Positions 6,947 through 14,307 of a DNA stretch of 27,673 nucleotides are shown here, in pieces. The notes beneath the pieces are model-generated. The model was not told the DNA's origin. It ran no database searches and saw only the letters and a list, made by a program, of their open reading frames with translations. Within the stretch, counting starts at the first letter, position 1. Every line of letters starts with the position of its first letter. This DNA is from JBBRSL01 sp038245435 (GTDB lineage Bacteria > Patescibacteriota > Saccharimonadia > Saccharimonadales > CAIOMD01), in the NCBI GenBank assembly GCA_038245435.1, contig JBBRSL010000011.1:1-27673 (forward strand), written 5' to 3'. The position numbers and the translations under genes are program-made.

Positions 6947-7780
6947 GTGAAATTTATGCTGAAATACAAAAAAATATTGTTGATTTCGATTATCGCGGTG
7001 GGCACGGCGCTGATTAGTGGCGTGGGTTATGCGCAGAGCGTGACTCAAGGCTATGGCACCGATATGTCGCTGCAGCGCGGTATGATTGTTGGTCTCAAAA
7101 AAGATGATCCGCGCAAGGTCGAATCAGTTAATTCAGACCAAGTCGATAGAGTCCACGGTGTTGTTGTGGGTGCAAACGACTCAGCGGTGCTTATTAGCAA
7201 TGATCAAGAAAAAGTATTTGTTGCCACCAGTGGGCGGTTTCCGGTACTGGTCAGTGACCAAGGTGGCGAAATTAAAGTTGGTGATTACATAACCGTGTCA
7301 GCTGTAAGCGGCATAGGCATGAAGTCAAACGACCGCGTACCGATTGTCATTGGCAAATCGACAGAAGGCTTTACGGCTAAAGACGGCAATATTATTGTAG
7401 GTACGGCCAAAATTAAAGATACCAGTGGCAAAGAGCGCGTCGTTAACATTGCCCGTATTACGGTTGATTTAGGTGTTGGCCGTAACCCGCTGCAAAAAAC
7501 GGACGAAAGTTTACCCGCTGCGCTTAAACGCGCCGGCGAACTCGTCGCTGGTAAGCCTGTGTCTCCAATTCGTGTCTATATCGCAATTTTGGTGTTGGTT
7601 GTGACAGCCGCCATTGCAGGCAGCCTGACATATAGCGCGGTACGAAGTGGTTTAATTGCCATCGGCCGTAACCCTTTAGGCAAGAAGGCGATTATCCGGG
7701 GCATGTTCCAGGTCGTTATTATTGCGCTAATGGTTTTTATTGCAGGGATTTTTGGAGTATACTTACTTTTAAAGCTTTAA
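6947..7780 (+). CDS. Exported beta-domain protein with C-terminal c-subunit-like two-helix hairpin
   Basis: The product is 277 residues and sits in the atpE position, directly before atpF. A signal sequence spans roughly residues 4-29 (ending G-Y-A-Q-S). An exported beta-rich region with F-P-V-L-V-S and I-K-V-G-D-Y-I-T-V-S-A-V-S-G-I-G-M-K follows to about residue 175, a module type I associate with tail-fibre-like surface proteins. Two membrane helices come last (about 207-227 and 250-274), joined by a basic loop, I-G-R-N-P-L-G-K-K. Predicted topology is N outside, loop inside, C outside, as in an F0 c subunit. The loop recalls the c-subunit A-R-Q/N-P-E motif. The carboxylate expected in the last helix is replaced by hydrophobic residues. 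Start is GTG 6947 or ATG 6956. The c-like reading is inference. Confidence 0.55.
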   Translation: MKFMLKYKKILLISIIAVGTALISGVGYAQSVTQGYGTDMSLQRGMIVGLKKDDPRKVESVNSDQVDRVHGVVVGANDSAVLISNDQEKVFVATSGRFPVLVSDQGGEIKVGDYITVSAVSGIGMKSNDRVPIVIGKSTEGFTAKDGNIIVGTAKIKDTSGKERVVNIARITVDLGVGRNPLQKTDESLPAALKRAGELVAGKPVSPIRVYIAILVLVVTAAIAGSLTYSAVRSGLIAIGRNPLGKKAIIRGMFQVVIIALMVFIAGIFGVYLLLKL

Positions 7781-7808
7781 GGCAGAAAAAAATAGGGGTG
7801 GGAAAACA

Positions 7809-8429
7809 ATGGCAATGTGGCAATTACTACTTATAGCAGCACTGGTAGCGGCTATTGGTGGTGGCGTACTTTGGTACATCTGGCGTCCGAAGGGCGTCGG
7901 TTCGAAGCATAACAAAGTCGATCTTGCTATTGGCGAGGCCGTCGAAGAAGACACCATCAAAGTCTTTAATGATGAATTTCGAGAAGAGCTCCGCAACAGG
8001 GGTCGTTTACACTTTGAAAAAATTATTAGCGAAAATGCAATGTTCTTACAGCAAGACTTGCAAATCACCACCAGCCAAATTAATGAGTACATGAAGACTG
8101 AGATTACCAAAGTTCTAACTGAAGAATTTGGTAAATATCAAGAATCAATCAACTCCGCAAAAGAGTTAGCCCTCCAAAGTATCCAAAAGACCCAAGAAGC
8201 TATTGAACAGCAGCGCGATTTACTCGAAAAACAAATGGGCGAAGAAACTGCTAAAGAAAAAGATCGTATCTTGGGCAAATTTGAAGATAACATGGCTGAT
8301 ATCATTAATCACTATCTTCTGGCTGCTATCGGTAATGAAATTGATCTGTCATCTCAAATGGATTACATTTTCCAAAACCTAGAAGAAAATAAAGAGGCAA
8401 TTGTCGCAGATATAAGGTCTGGGCAATAA
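7809..8429 (+). CDS. atpF: F0 b-subunit-like stator protein
   Basis: The 206-residue product has one N-terminal membrane helix (about 4-25, Q-L-L-L-I-A-A-L-V-A-A-I-G-G-G-V-L-W-Y-I-W) followed by a long, highly charged helical region that looks like a coiled coil to about residue 165. This is the architecture of the b subunit, which forms the peripheral stalk linking membrane and F1. Sequence identity to ordinary AtpF is low, so the call rests on architecture and on position before a delta-like gene and atpA. A GGGGTGGG ribosome binding site stands 6-13 bases before the ATG. The first gene of the operon ends 28 nt upstream. A general membrane-anchored coiled-coil protein is the alternative. 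Confidence 0.62.
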   Translation: MAMWQLLLIAALVAAIGGGVLWYIWRPKGVGSKHNKVDLAIGEAVEEDTIKVFNDEFREELRNRGRLHFEKIISENAMFLQQDLQITTSQINEYMKTEITKVLTEEFGKYQESINSAKELALQSIQKTQEAIEQQRDLLEKQMGEETAKEKDRILGKFEDNMADIINHYLLAAIGNEIDLSSQMDYIFQNLEENKEAIVADIRSGQ

Positions 8430-8438
8430 ATTAAAAGT

Positions 8439-8903
8439 ATGGAACTTACGCTCCCGACCGTTATCGCTAGCCGTCAAGATATTACGAATGTTCATCGAGA
8501 ACTGCGTCTATTTGATGATGCCGCCATACAGAGTGTTATGCGACATGATAACCCCGTTAAGTTTCCGCCAATTTCGTCCAAACTCCGCGGTTTGGTTCAG
8601 CAAAACCAAGTTGATTTGCGCGAAGAAACCGATCGTAAAAAACTGCTCGCAACACTTGATGTGCTTAAGAACAATGCGCCAACAATTCATATAAGTTTTC
8701 CAGTAGAACCTTCGCCTGAAGTGTTGCAGAAGCTTGTGGCGTGGCTCCGAAAAGAAATCGACCCACGGATTGTAATACGCGTTGGAATGCAGCCGACTAT
8801 TGCGGCAGGTGTTATTGTGCGCACACCAAACCATCAGTTCGACTTTAGCTTGCGACAGCATCTTCAGAAAAACAAAGCCAAACTTATCGAGAGGTTAGTG
8901 TAA
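8439..8903 (+). CDS. atpH: F1 delta-subunit-like (OSCP-like) protein
   Basis: At 154 residues the product is shorter than the usual 175-180 of AtpH. The C-terminal half has the hydrophobic pattern of the delta C-terminal domain: D-P-R-I-V-I-R-V-G, then A-A-G-V-I-V-R-T-P and F-D-F-S-L-R-Q-H-L, recalling 'liGGlvirvgd.viDgSvr.qL'. Delta connects the top of F1 to the b stalk. The N-terminal half is not recognisable and may be a reduced helical domain. The gene starts 9 nt after the b-like gene and shares one base with atpA (TAATG), so translation is coupled. Gene order supports the call more than sequence does. Confidence 0.62.
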   Translation: MELTLPTVIASRQDITNVHRELRLFDDAAIQSVMRHDNPVKFPPISSKLRGLVQQNQVDLREETDRKKLLATLDVLKNNAPTIHISFPVEPSPEVLQKLVAWLRKEIDPRIVIRVGMQPTIAAGVIVRTPNHQFDFSLRQHLQKNKAKLIERLV

Positions 8904-10330
8904 TGGCTGATAAACATTTTGAATATTTGATTGAATCTGGGCATCCAATTGGTGAAGTTGTCGGTGTTGATAAGTATCTCATTAAGGTTAAAGGCTTGCA
9001 CCCGGTCAGCTCACACGCGCTGGTGCTATTTGATGATGGCTCAAAGGGCATGGTTCACTATATTTACGAAGATCATGTTGAGGTTTTGCACCTTGGTGAA
9101 GATTTGCTAACGATTGGTACGACCGTCGTTGTCCAGAATGACGAACTCGTTTGTAAAGTTGGTAAAAACTTTATTGGCCGCGTCGTAACTGTTACGGGCG
9201 AGCCGCTTGATGGCAAAGGCCCTATTGCGGCCGATGACACGTGGCCTGTGTTTAATCCGGCACCACCCCTGTATACTCGTAAACAATTGAGCGATCAGCT
9301 CGAAACAGGTGTGATTGTGGTTGATAGTTTGTTCCCAATTGTTAAGGGGCAGCGTATGGCTATTTTGGGTGATAGTAAATCGGGTAAAAGTACGCTTTTA
9401 ACCCAATTGGCACTACATCAAAAAGGCAGCGACCGTACCATTATTTATGTGCTTATTGCCAAGCGTCGTGCCGATGTTGACCAATTATTGACGCGACTTG
9501 AAGAGCAAGATGCTATGAAGAACGCTATTGTGATTGTCTCCACTATGTTTGAATCACTCGTGATGAGCTATTTAGCACCGTATGTTGGCTGTTCAATGGC
9601 AGAGTATTTTTGGCAAAAATGTAACGAAGACGCGATTATTATTTACGATGATCTTACCAGCCATGCCATGGCTTACCGTGAAATTTCATTGCTCGCCGGT
9701 GTAAGCCCAGGTCGTGATAGCTACCCTGGTGATATGTTCTATGCCCACAGTAGTTTGCTCGAACGTGCGGGGAGGCTTGCCAGTAACGAAAAGACGCTAA
9801 CGAGCCTACCAATTGTGCTGGCATCAGGTGGTGACATTACTGCCTATCTTCCAACGAACATTATGTCTATTACTGATGGTCAGTGGATTTTAGATATGGA
9901 TATTTTTAGGGATGGTCTACGTCCGGCCCTTAATAGTGGTCTATCAGTGACTCGTGTTGGTGGTGTCGGCCATAATAAACGTCAAAAAGATATCGTTGCA
10001 CGGGTTATGAAGACGCTTGCAAGCTACCGTCAGGCACTCGAATTTTCTCGTTTTGGTTCTGAACTAGCAATAGAGGCAAAAAATGATCTTGCTAGCGGTA
10101 AACGAATTTTAGAGCTCCTCGGACAAACGCCACAAGAGACGTTTACGATTATGGCCCAACAACTTATGTTCGAAGTAATCCTTGAAATTACTGAGGGTGA
10201 GTTACTGGACATGAGTAAGTTACGTTTGAGTGCCGATGAAGCTGGTGCGCAGGTAAAAGAAGATGATTCAAATTATGACGAAGTAAAAGCCCAGCTGAAA
10301 TCTAAGAGTCTTTTGGAGATGAAAAAGTGA
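8903..10330 (+). CDS. atpA: F1-ATPase alpha-like subunit
   Basis: This is the non-catalytic nucleotide-binding subunit of F1. The 475 residues are about 30-40 fewer than usual. After an N-terminal beta barrel, the loop G-R-V-V-T-V-T-G-E-P-L-D-G-K-G-P-I (92-108) is clear. Walker A reads G-D-S-K-S-G-K-S-T (156-164) in place of the common GDRQTGKT. Walker B is A-I-I-I-Y-D-D-L (244-251), and R-D-S-Y-P-G-D-M-F-Y-A-H-S follows. The arginine finger R351 is kept in G-L-S-V-T-R-V-G-G, so it can complete the beta active sites. The Q-to-K change in the P-loop and the short length mark it as divergent. It overlaps the gamma gene by 4 nt (GTGA). Confidence 0.93.
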   Translation: MADKHFEYLIESGHPIGEVVGVDKYLIKVKGLHPVSSHALVLFDDGSKGMVHYIYEDHVEVLHLGEDLLTIGTTVVVQNDELVCKVGKNFIGRVVTVTGEPLDGKGPIAADDTWPVFNPAPPLYTRKQLSDQLETGVIVVDSLFPIVKGQRMAILGDSKSGKSTLLTQLALHQKGSDRTIIYVLIAKRRADVDQLLTRLEEQDAMKNAIVIVSTMFESLVMSYLAPYVGCSMAEYFWQKCNEDAIIIYDDLTSHAMAYREISLLAGVSPGRDSYPGDMFYAHSSLLERAGRLASNEKTLTSLPIVLASGGDITAYLPTNIMSITDGQWILDMDIFRDGLRPALNSGLSVTRVGGVGHNKRQKDIVARVMKTLASYRQALEFSRFGSELAIEAKNDLASGKRILELLGQTPQETFTIMAQQLMFEVILEITEGELLDMSKLRLSADEAGAQVKEDDSNYDEVKAQLKSKSLLEMKK

Positions 10331-11181
10331 AGCGCCCAAGTGAAATCCAAAAAGACGTAAATAGTATGCACACGCTCACAGAGCTTACGAGCGTTTTTGA
10401 GGGTATTGCCAGCATGCGTATTGCCCAGATTAAAAACCAGGTGCTGCAAAGTCAGAACTTTTTTGATAGGTTGTGGGAAATGTATACCCAGATTCGTGTC
10501 GGCAATATATTTAACTTCGGTCGTAGTACTGATGAAGATGATGAAGTCATTAATAAAGAACTCTATATCGTGATCACTGCCGAGGGTGGTTTTAGTGGTG
10601 ATATCGACCAAAAAATCATCACTTTTATGTTGCAAAACTACGATAAAGACAAGAATGACATTATTGTGATTGGGCACCACGGCGCAATTCAGCTTAGCCA
10701 GCGTGGCATTAGTTTTAAAAAATATTTTAAATTACCGAGTAAAGACCAAAATATTAATGTCACACCGATTATCAAAGAAGTGCAAGGCTATAAAACGACC
10801 ATGGTGTTTTATCAAACCTATGTGTCGCTCACGGTGCAAGATGTGAAACGTATTTCACTCAGTAAGGTTGTTGAAGATAACGGTAAAGTCGCTAAAAAAG
10901 TACAAGAATTTATTTCTGAAGAAAACTATATTTTTGAACCAAGTAGTTTTGCGGTGGTTGACCACCTTGAACGCTCAATGATGAATATTGCGCTCAGTCA
11001 GGTTATTTTGGAATCCAAACTTGCGCAGTACGCCAGTCGATTCCAGGCTATGTCGGCTGCGCATACTCGCGCCAATGAAACTCAAGATGAATATAAGATG
11101 TTGTATAACCGTGCAAGGCGTGGCATTAAAGATGAACGCCTCAAGGAAATTATCAACGGTATGAGAAAGGCCCACGTATGA
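10327..11181 (+). CDS. atpG: F1-ATPase gamma-like central stalk subunit
   Basis: The product is 284 residues, normal for AtpG. The N-terminal helix contains I-A-S-M-R-I-A-Q-I-K, comparable with the 'mvaaskmrraq' region. The Rossmann-like centre shows L-Y-I-V-I-T-A-E-G-G-F-S-G-D-I, matching 'vlvissdrGLcGg.N'. The C-terminal helix has E-S-K-L-A-Q-Y-A-S-R-F-Q-A-M-S-A-A-H-T-R-A-N-E and Y-N-R-A-R-R-G-I, matching 'E..aRm.AM..A..NA...i..l.l.yNraRQ..IT'. Gamma is the rotating shaft between the alpha-beta hexamer and the ring. The GTG start overlaps the atpA stop. Presence of a complete gamma argues that this is a real rotary machine. Confidence 0.88.
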   Translation: MKRPSEIQKDVNSMHTLTELTSVFEGIASMRIAQIKNQVLQSQNFFDRLWEMYTQIRVGNIFNFGRSTDEDDEVINKELYIVITAEGGFSGDIDQKIITFMLQNYDKDKNDIIVIGHHGAIQLSQRGISFKKYFKLPSKDQNINVTPIIKEVQGYKTTMVFYQTYVSLTVQDVKRISLSKVVEDNGKVAKKVQEFISEENYIFEPSSFAVVDHLERSMMNIALSQVILESKLAQYASRFQAMSAAHTRANETQDEYKMLYNRARRGIKDERLKEIINGMRKAHV

Positions 11182-12482
11182 GCGCTGGTAGTGTAGTTTC
11201 AATTAAAGACCTGGTTGTTAAGGTCGAATTTGCTGACGACATGCCTGAAATTGGCGAAGTGGTTATCGTTGATGATGCCAAAAAGTCGCAGCTTTTAGTC
11301 GACTCACTCCCGAACGACACGACAGCGCTTTGCCTTAATATTCGCTCGAGTCGAAGTATTCAAAAAGCCATGAAGGTTGAACGTACCCATAGAAGTATTG
11401 AAATACCAATTGGTCCACTGACTATTGGTCGCATTTTTGATGCCGTTGGAGAGCCACTTGATGGTAAACCACAAGTACCAGATGGTACGCCGCGAAAAGG
11501 CATTTTTACTTTAGGCGAAAAAAGCAAAGGTTTTACGGCTCAAAAACCAGAATTACTTGAAACGGGTATTAAGGTTATTGACTTCTTTACGCCGTTTGTG
11601 AAAGGCCGCAAAATTGGCGTTATCGGCGGTGCTGGTGTTGGTAAGACGGTGCTTACTATGGAAATGATTAACAATACTGCGCGCGGCGGCAAGGGGCTGT
11701 CGTTTTTTGCCGGGATTGGTGAGCGTGTTCGTGAAGGACACGAACTGTATGAAACACTGCAGGAATACGACTTGCTCAAAAGTACTTGCATGTTCTTTGG
11801 GCAGATGAATGAAAACCCGGTACAGCGTAGTTTAGTGACTATTTCTGCTGTTGCGCTGGCTGAGTATTTTAGGGATGTCGAAAAGAAAGATATTCTGTTT
11901 TTTGCGGACAATATGTATCGTTTTGTGCAGGCTAAAAACGAACTTGCGACCATTTTGGATCAAATCCCGAACGAAGGTGGCTATCAACCGACAATTTTCT
12001 CAGATATGAAGGTGCTCCAAGACCGCTTGAGCTCGAACGAAAATGGTTCGATTACGAGCCTGCAAACCATCTATGTACCAGCCGACGACTTGAGTGACCC
12101 GGCAGTGCAGGTTATTCAGCACGAGCTTGACTCGATTATTGTACTCAGTCGTAAAATTGCTGAACAAGGTATTCGCCCAGCGGTGGATCTTATTCAGAGT
12201 ACCTCGAGCCTATTGAGTCCAGAAATCGTCGGTGACCGTCACTATTTATTGAGTGTCCAGGTTCAGGGTATCTTGCAGAAGTATGAACAGCTTAAAAGCA
12301 TTATTGCCATTATTGGTGAAAACGAACTTAGCCCTGTTGATCGTGCTGAATATGCCAAAGCTAAAAAACTCATTCAGTACTTTACGCAGTACATGTTCGT
12401 GACCGAGCGCCTCAATGGTATCCCAGGCGAATATTTCACGCGCGAAGAGACCCTAAAGGGTATTGAAGAGATTATTGTCTAA
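11178..12482 (+). CDS. atpD: F1-ATPase catalytic beta-like subunit
   Basis: The 434 residues are about 25-45 fewer than usual. Walker A is G-G-A-G-V-G-K-T (150-157). The catalytic glutamate is E182 in G-E-R-V-R-E-G. Walker B is D-I-L-F-F-A-D-N-M-Y-R-F (238-249). G-G-Y-Q-P-T (267-272) and I-Y-V-P-A-D-D-L-S-D-P (298-308) are intact. All residues expected for ATP hydrolysis are therefore present. The lever motif DELSEED is altered to E-N-E-L-S-P-V-D (381-388), losing part of its acidic character. The gene overlaps gamma by 4 nt (ATGA) and is followed by epsilon after 8 nt. Confidence 0.95.
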   Translation: MSAGSVVSIKDLVVKVEFADDMPEIGEVVIVDDAKKSQLLVDSLPNDTTALCLNIRSSRSIQKAMKVERTHRSIEIPIGPLTIGRIFDAVGEPLDGKPQVPDGTPRKGIFTLGEKSKGFTAQKPELLETGIKVIDFFTPFVKGRKIGVIGGAGVGKTVLTMEMINNTARGGKGLSFFAGIGERVREGHELYETLQEYDLLKSTCMFFGQMNENPVQRSLVTISAVALAEYFRDVEKKDILFFADNMYRFVQAKNELATILDQIPNEGGYQPTIFSDMKVLQDRLSSNENGSITSLQTIYVPADDLSDPAVQVIQHELDSIIVLSRKIAEQGIRPAVDLIQSTSSLLSPEIVGDRHYLLSVQVQGILQKYEQLKSIIAIIGENELSPVDRAEYAKAKKLIQYFTQYMFVTERLNGIPGEYFTREETLKGIEEIIV

Positions 12483-12490
12483 GAACTACC

Positions 12491-12841
12491 ATGGCAGATG
12501 AACCGCCCAAGCCAGATGAGGCAAAAACCGAAGAAGCAGTTGAAAAGGCTGTTCAGACGGTCAATGCCAAAGGTCAAAACAAGACCAAACACAAAGAAGG
12601 TGATTTATTTCATCTAAAAGTCTACTCCCCTTTTAAGGTCTATTTTGATGGTGAAATAACAAGTGTCTCAGCTATTAACACGACGGGTCCATTCGATATC
12701 TTGGCCGGACACCACAACTTTCTAACTCTGCTCGCACCCTGTGAAATTGTTATACGCGGAACAGCTGAGGAAAAAATCAAGATTACGCGCGGTATTATGC
12801 ACGTTAAAGCCGATGATGTTGTTATCTTTCTAGACGTTTAA
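12491..12841 (+). CDS. atpC: F1-ATPase epsilon-like subunit lacking the C-terminal helices
   Basis: The product is 116 residues. The first 40 or so are charged and probably unstructured, rich in K, E, A and P. They are followed by a single beta-sandwich: F-H-L-K-V-Y-S-P-F, then G-P-F-D-I-L-A-G-H-H-N-F-L-T-L-L, comparable to 'g.fgILpgHapllt.L', and K-I-K-I-T-R-G-I-M-H-V-K-A-D-D-V-V-I. The protein ends with the sandwich. The two C-terminal helices that in ordinary epsilon inhibit ATP hydrolysis are absent. This would favour an enzyme running as an ATPase or regulated in another way. It is the last gene of the operon, with a strong terminator 21 nt downstream. Confidence 0.8.
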   Translation: MADEPPKPDEAKTEEAVEKAVQTVNAKGQNKTKHKEGDLFHLKVYSPFKVYFDGEITSVSAINTTGPFDILAGHHNFLTLLAPCEIVIRGTAEEKIKITRGIMHVKADDVVIFLDV

Positions 12842-12860
12842 AAATTGACTGATAATAAAA

Positions 12861-12889
12861 AGACCCCCCGACTTTTTGTCGGGGGGTTT
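12861..12889. terminator. Strong bidirectional intrinsic terminator between atpC and a convergent surface gene
   Basis: Perfect 10-base arms ACCCCCCGAC and GTCGGGGGGT flank a loop of five T. On the minus strand the stem is followed by CTTTTTATTATC, a good U-tract. On the plus strand the tail is weaker (TTTCCCAATTTTTA). It lies between the converging ends of the F1 operon and the 401-residue surface protein gene and should serve both. Confidence 0.93.
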
Positions 12890-12928
12890 CCCAATTTTTA
12901 TCAACTAAAACGGGATTCTTCTAAACTA

Positions 12929-14134
12929 CTAGTATTGTCCAGTAGCTATATATGTGAGTGTCGTTTGATAGATGCCAGCTTCAGTGGTGTAAGCAATGTT
13001 ACCAACAAATGCCATGGTAGCTGTAGAGCTTGAACCTGCTGGCTTAGTTGCGATTGTATCGCCATTTGCGCTGGTAGTATTTGCGGTGTTAAATCCGAAC
13101 TGTGCCGTTCCAACGCCACCTGTTGCACCAGTACCTGCAGTTTGTGTGGTCGTGTTACAGTTTGCATTGTTATACGTTGCAGTTGGCAGCGTAAGGCCTG
13201 AGCCCGTAGATTGGAACAAACACATACCAAACTGTTCAGTACTGGCTGAGCTTGCAGCGGCTGAGCCGCCAATTGCGGCGACGTCGAACGCTCCACTTTT
13301 AAGGGTGTCGCCTTTCAAGACAATCGTTGCGCCACTCAGCGCATTGGTGGATACGTCGAACTTAGCTGACCTGTCTACGAAGGGGCCAGTTGGGTCAAGA
13401 ACACCGTTGTTGTTACCAAGTGCTATGGCACTTGTTGTTGCAGCACCAGAAGTATCTGCTGTGCAAGAACCGCCAGTATAGACGCAGAAGGTAAGACGCT
13501 CTTGTACCTTAGAAGTAATCTGGATTTGATTTGCAGTACTAAGGGCTACACCTCCGGCATCAACGTAAGTACCAGGTGTTGCAGTTGTGTAGCCTTGAGC
13601 AGCGGCACCTGTCGAGAACGTTAGTAAACGAGCATAGAAGGTGTGGTTACCGAGTGTTGGGTTGGTAAAACCATCACTCGCGGCAACAGTACCGAGGGGT
13701 ATCGTTACTGCAACTGCTGATGCAATACTGCTTGCTGTTCTTGTAAGAACAAGTTTACTTGCAGCACTGTTAGCCGTGTCGACTGCCCAGCCTGTTACAC
13801 CGACTTGTGTGCCGAGTGCTAGAGTCGCTTTGTTAATATCAAAACCCGATGGGGCTGTACATGAACTGTCACCGATGATTGGACTTGCGTCACAAAAATC
13901 GACCACTAATCCACCTATATTTGATGCTGCTCCACCCTGATCAGTTGTGAACTGAAGGGTATACGTAACATCGGTAGCCGCAGCTGCACTTGTTTCCATC
14001 GTAATCTTACGATTCGATGGTAAACCAGCTTGTACTATTGATGAGTACAACACTGGAACAAGGACTGCACCTACCAACGCTACTGCTGACACGATCGCAG
14101 TTGTTCGTGTCAGAAGCGCTTTGGTTTGTACCAT
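12929..14134 (-). CDS. Exported surface protein, 401 residues (paralogue of the gene at 16388)
   Basis: A signal peptide ends at about residue 36 (I-V-Q-A, then G-L-P-S-N-R-K). The mature protein is almost entirely beta-strand, rich in T, A, G and S with few charges. It has paired cysteines in F-C-D-A-S-P-I-I-G-D-S-S-C and F-C-V-Y-T-G-G-S-C, which could form disulfides. It contains T-E-Q-F-G-M-C-L-F-Q-S-T-G-S-G-L and ends G-I-Y-Q-T-T-L-T-Y-I-A-T-G-Q-Y. No membrane anchor or LPxTG is present. The terminal strand pattern recalls WxL-type wall-binding domains. It is very similar along its length to the 402-residue protein at 16388 on the other strand. An AAGGAG site stands 8 bases before the ATG. 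Function is unknown; a surface-layer or adhesion role is inferred. Confidence 0.85.
   Translation of the reverse strand: MVQTKALLTRTTAIVSAVALVGAVLVPVLYSSIVQAGLPSNRKITMETSAAAATDVTYTLQFTTDQGGAASNIGGLVVDFCDASPIIGDSSCTAPSGFDINKATLALGTQVGVTGWAVDTANSAASKLVLTRTASSIASAVAVTIPLGTVAASDGFTNPTLGNHTFYARLLTFSTGAAAQGYTTATPGTYVDAGGVALSTANQIQITSKVQERLTFCVYTGGSCTADTSGAATTSAIALGNNNGVLDPTGPFVDRSAKFDVSTNALSGATIVLKGDTLKSGAFDVAAIGGSAAASSASTEQFGMCLFQSTGSGLTLPTATYNNANCNTTTQTAGTGATGGVGTAQFGFNTANTTSANGDTIATKPAGSSSTATMAFVGNIAYTTEAGIYQTTLTYIATGQY
13917..13945 (-). repeat. Arm 1 of a 29-bp exact inverted repeat within the 401/402-residue paralogues
   Basis: These 29 bases are identical, in reverse complement, to 16577-16605. 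They are the longest exact run I noticed between the two paralogous genes, which are similar at DNA level over much of their 1.2 kb. Confidence 0.9.
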
Positions 14135-14226
14135 TGCTTCTTCTCCTTTTAAATTGTTTTTTTGTTTTAGTTGATATGCAAGGTTAGATTACCACTACAT
14201 AAGCGTTTTAGCAAGAAAAAGTTTGA

Positions 14227-14242
14227 CAAATTATCCACAGGT
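14227..14242 (-). promoter_or_regulatory. Shared upstream element with DnaA-box core, copy 1
   Basis: On the minus strand ACCTGTGGATAATTTG stands 92 bases before the 401-residue gene. It contains a perfect DnaA box (TTATCCACA in reverse). The same element with one mismatch stands 81 bases before the paralogue at 16388. The surrounding 14135-14307 gap otherwise holds the ribosome binding site and AT-rich sequence. Confidence 0.45.
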
Positions 14243-14259
14243 TTTTCTCTGTACGTCAA

Positions 14260-14288
14260 AAAAGCATTGTAAATATGTTTGTGCTTTT
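14260..14288 (-). terminator. Possible weak terminator after the 257-residue surface gene
   Basis: On the minus strand AAAAGCA and TGCTTTT can pair around a 15-base loop, and the stem runs into a T-rich end. It lies 20 bases after the stop of the gene at 14308. The stem is AT-rich and weak. Confidence 0.3.
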
Positions 14289-14307
14289 ATGAGTAATGAC
14301 TGACTTG

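Noticed and set aside
12845..13033. Short plus-strand open frame after atpC
   Set aside because: It spans the terminator stem and runs antisense into the 401-residue gene. No start signal or family likeness.
14223..14228. TTGACA on the plus strand as a promoter
   Set aside because: No plus-strand gene follows before 15194, and no -10 box stands at a suitable distance leading to a gene.
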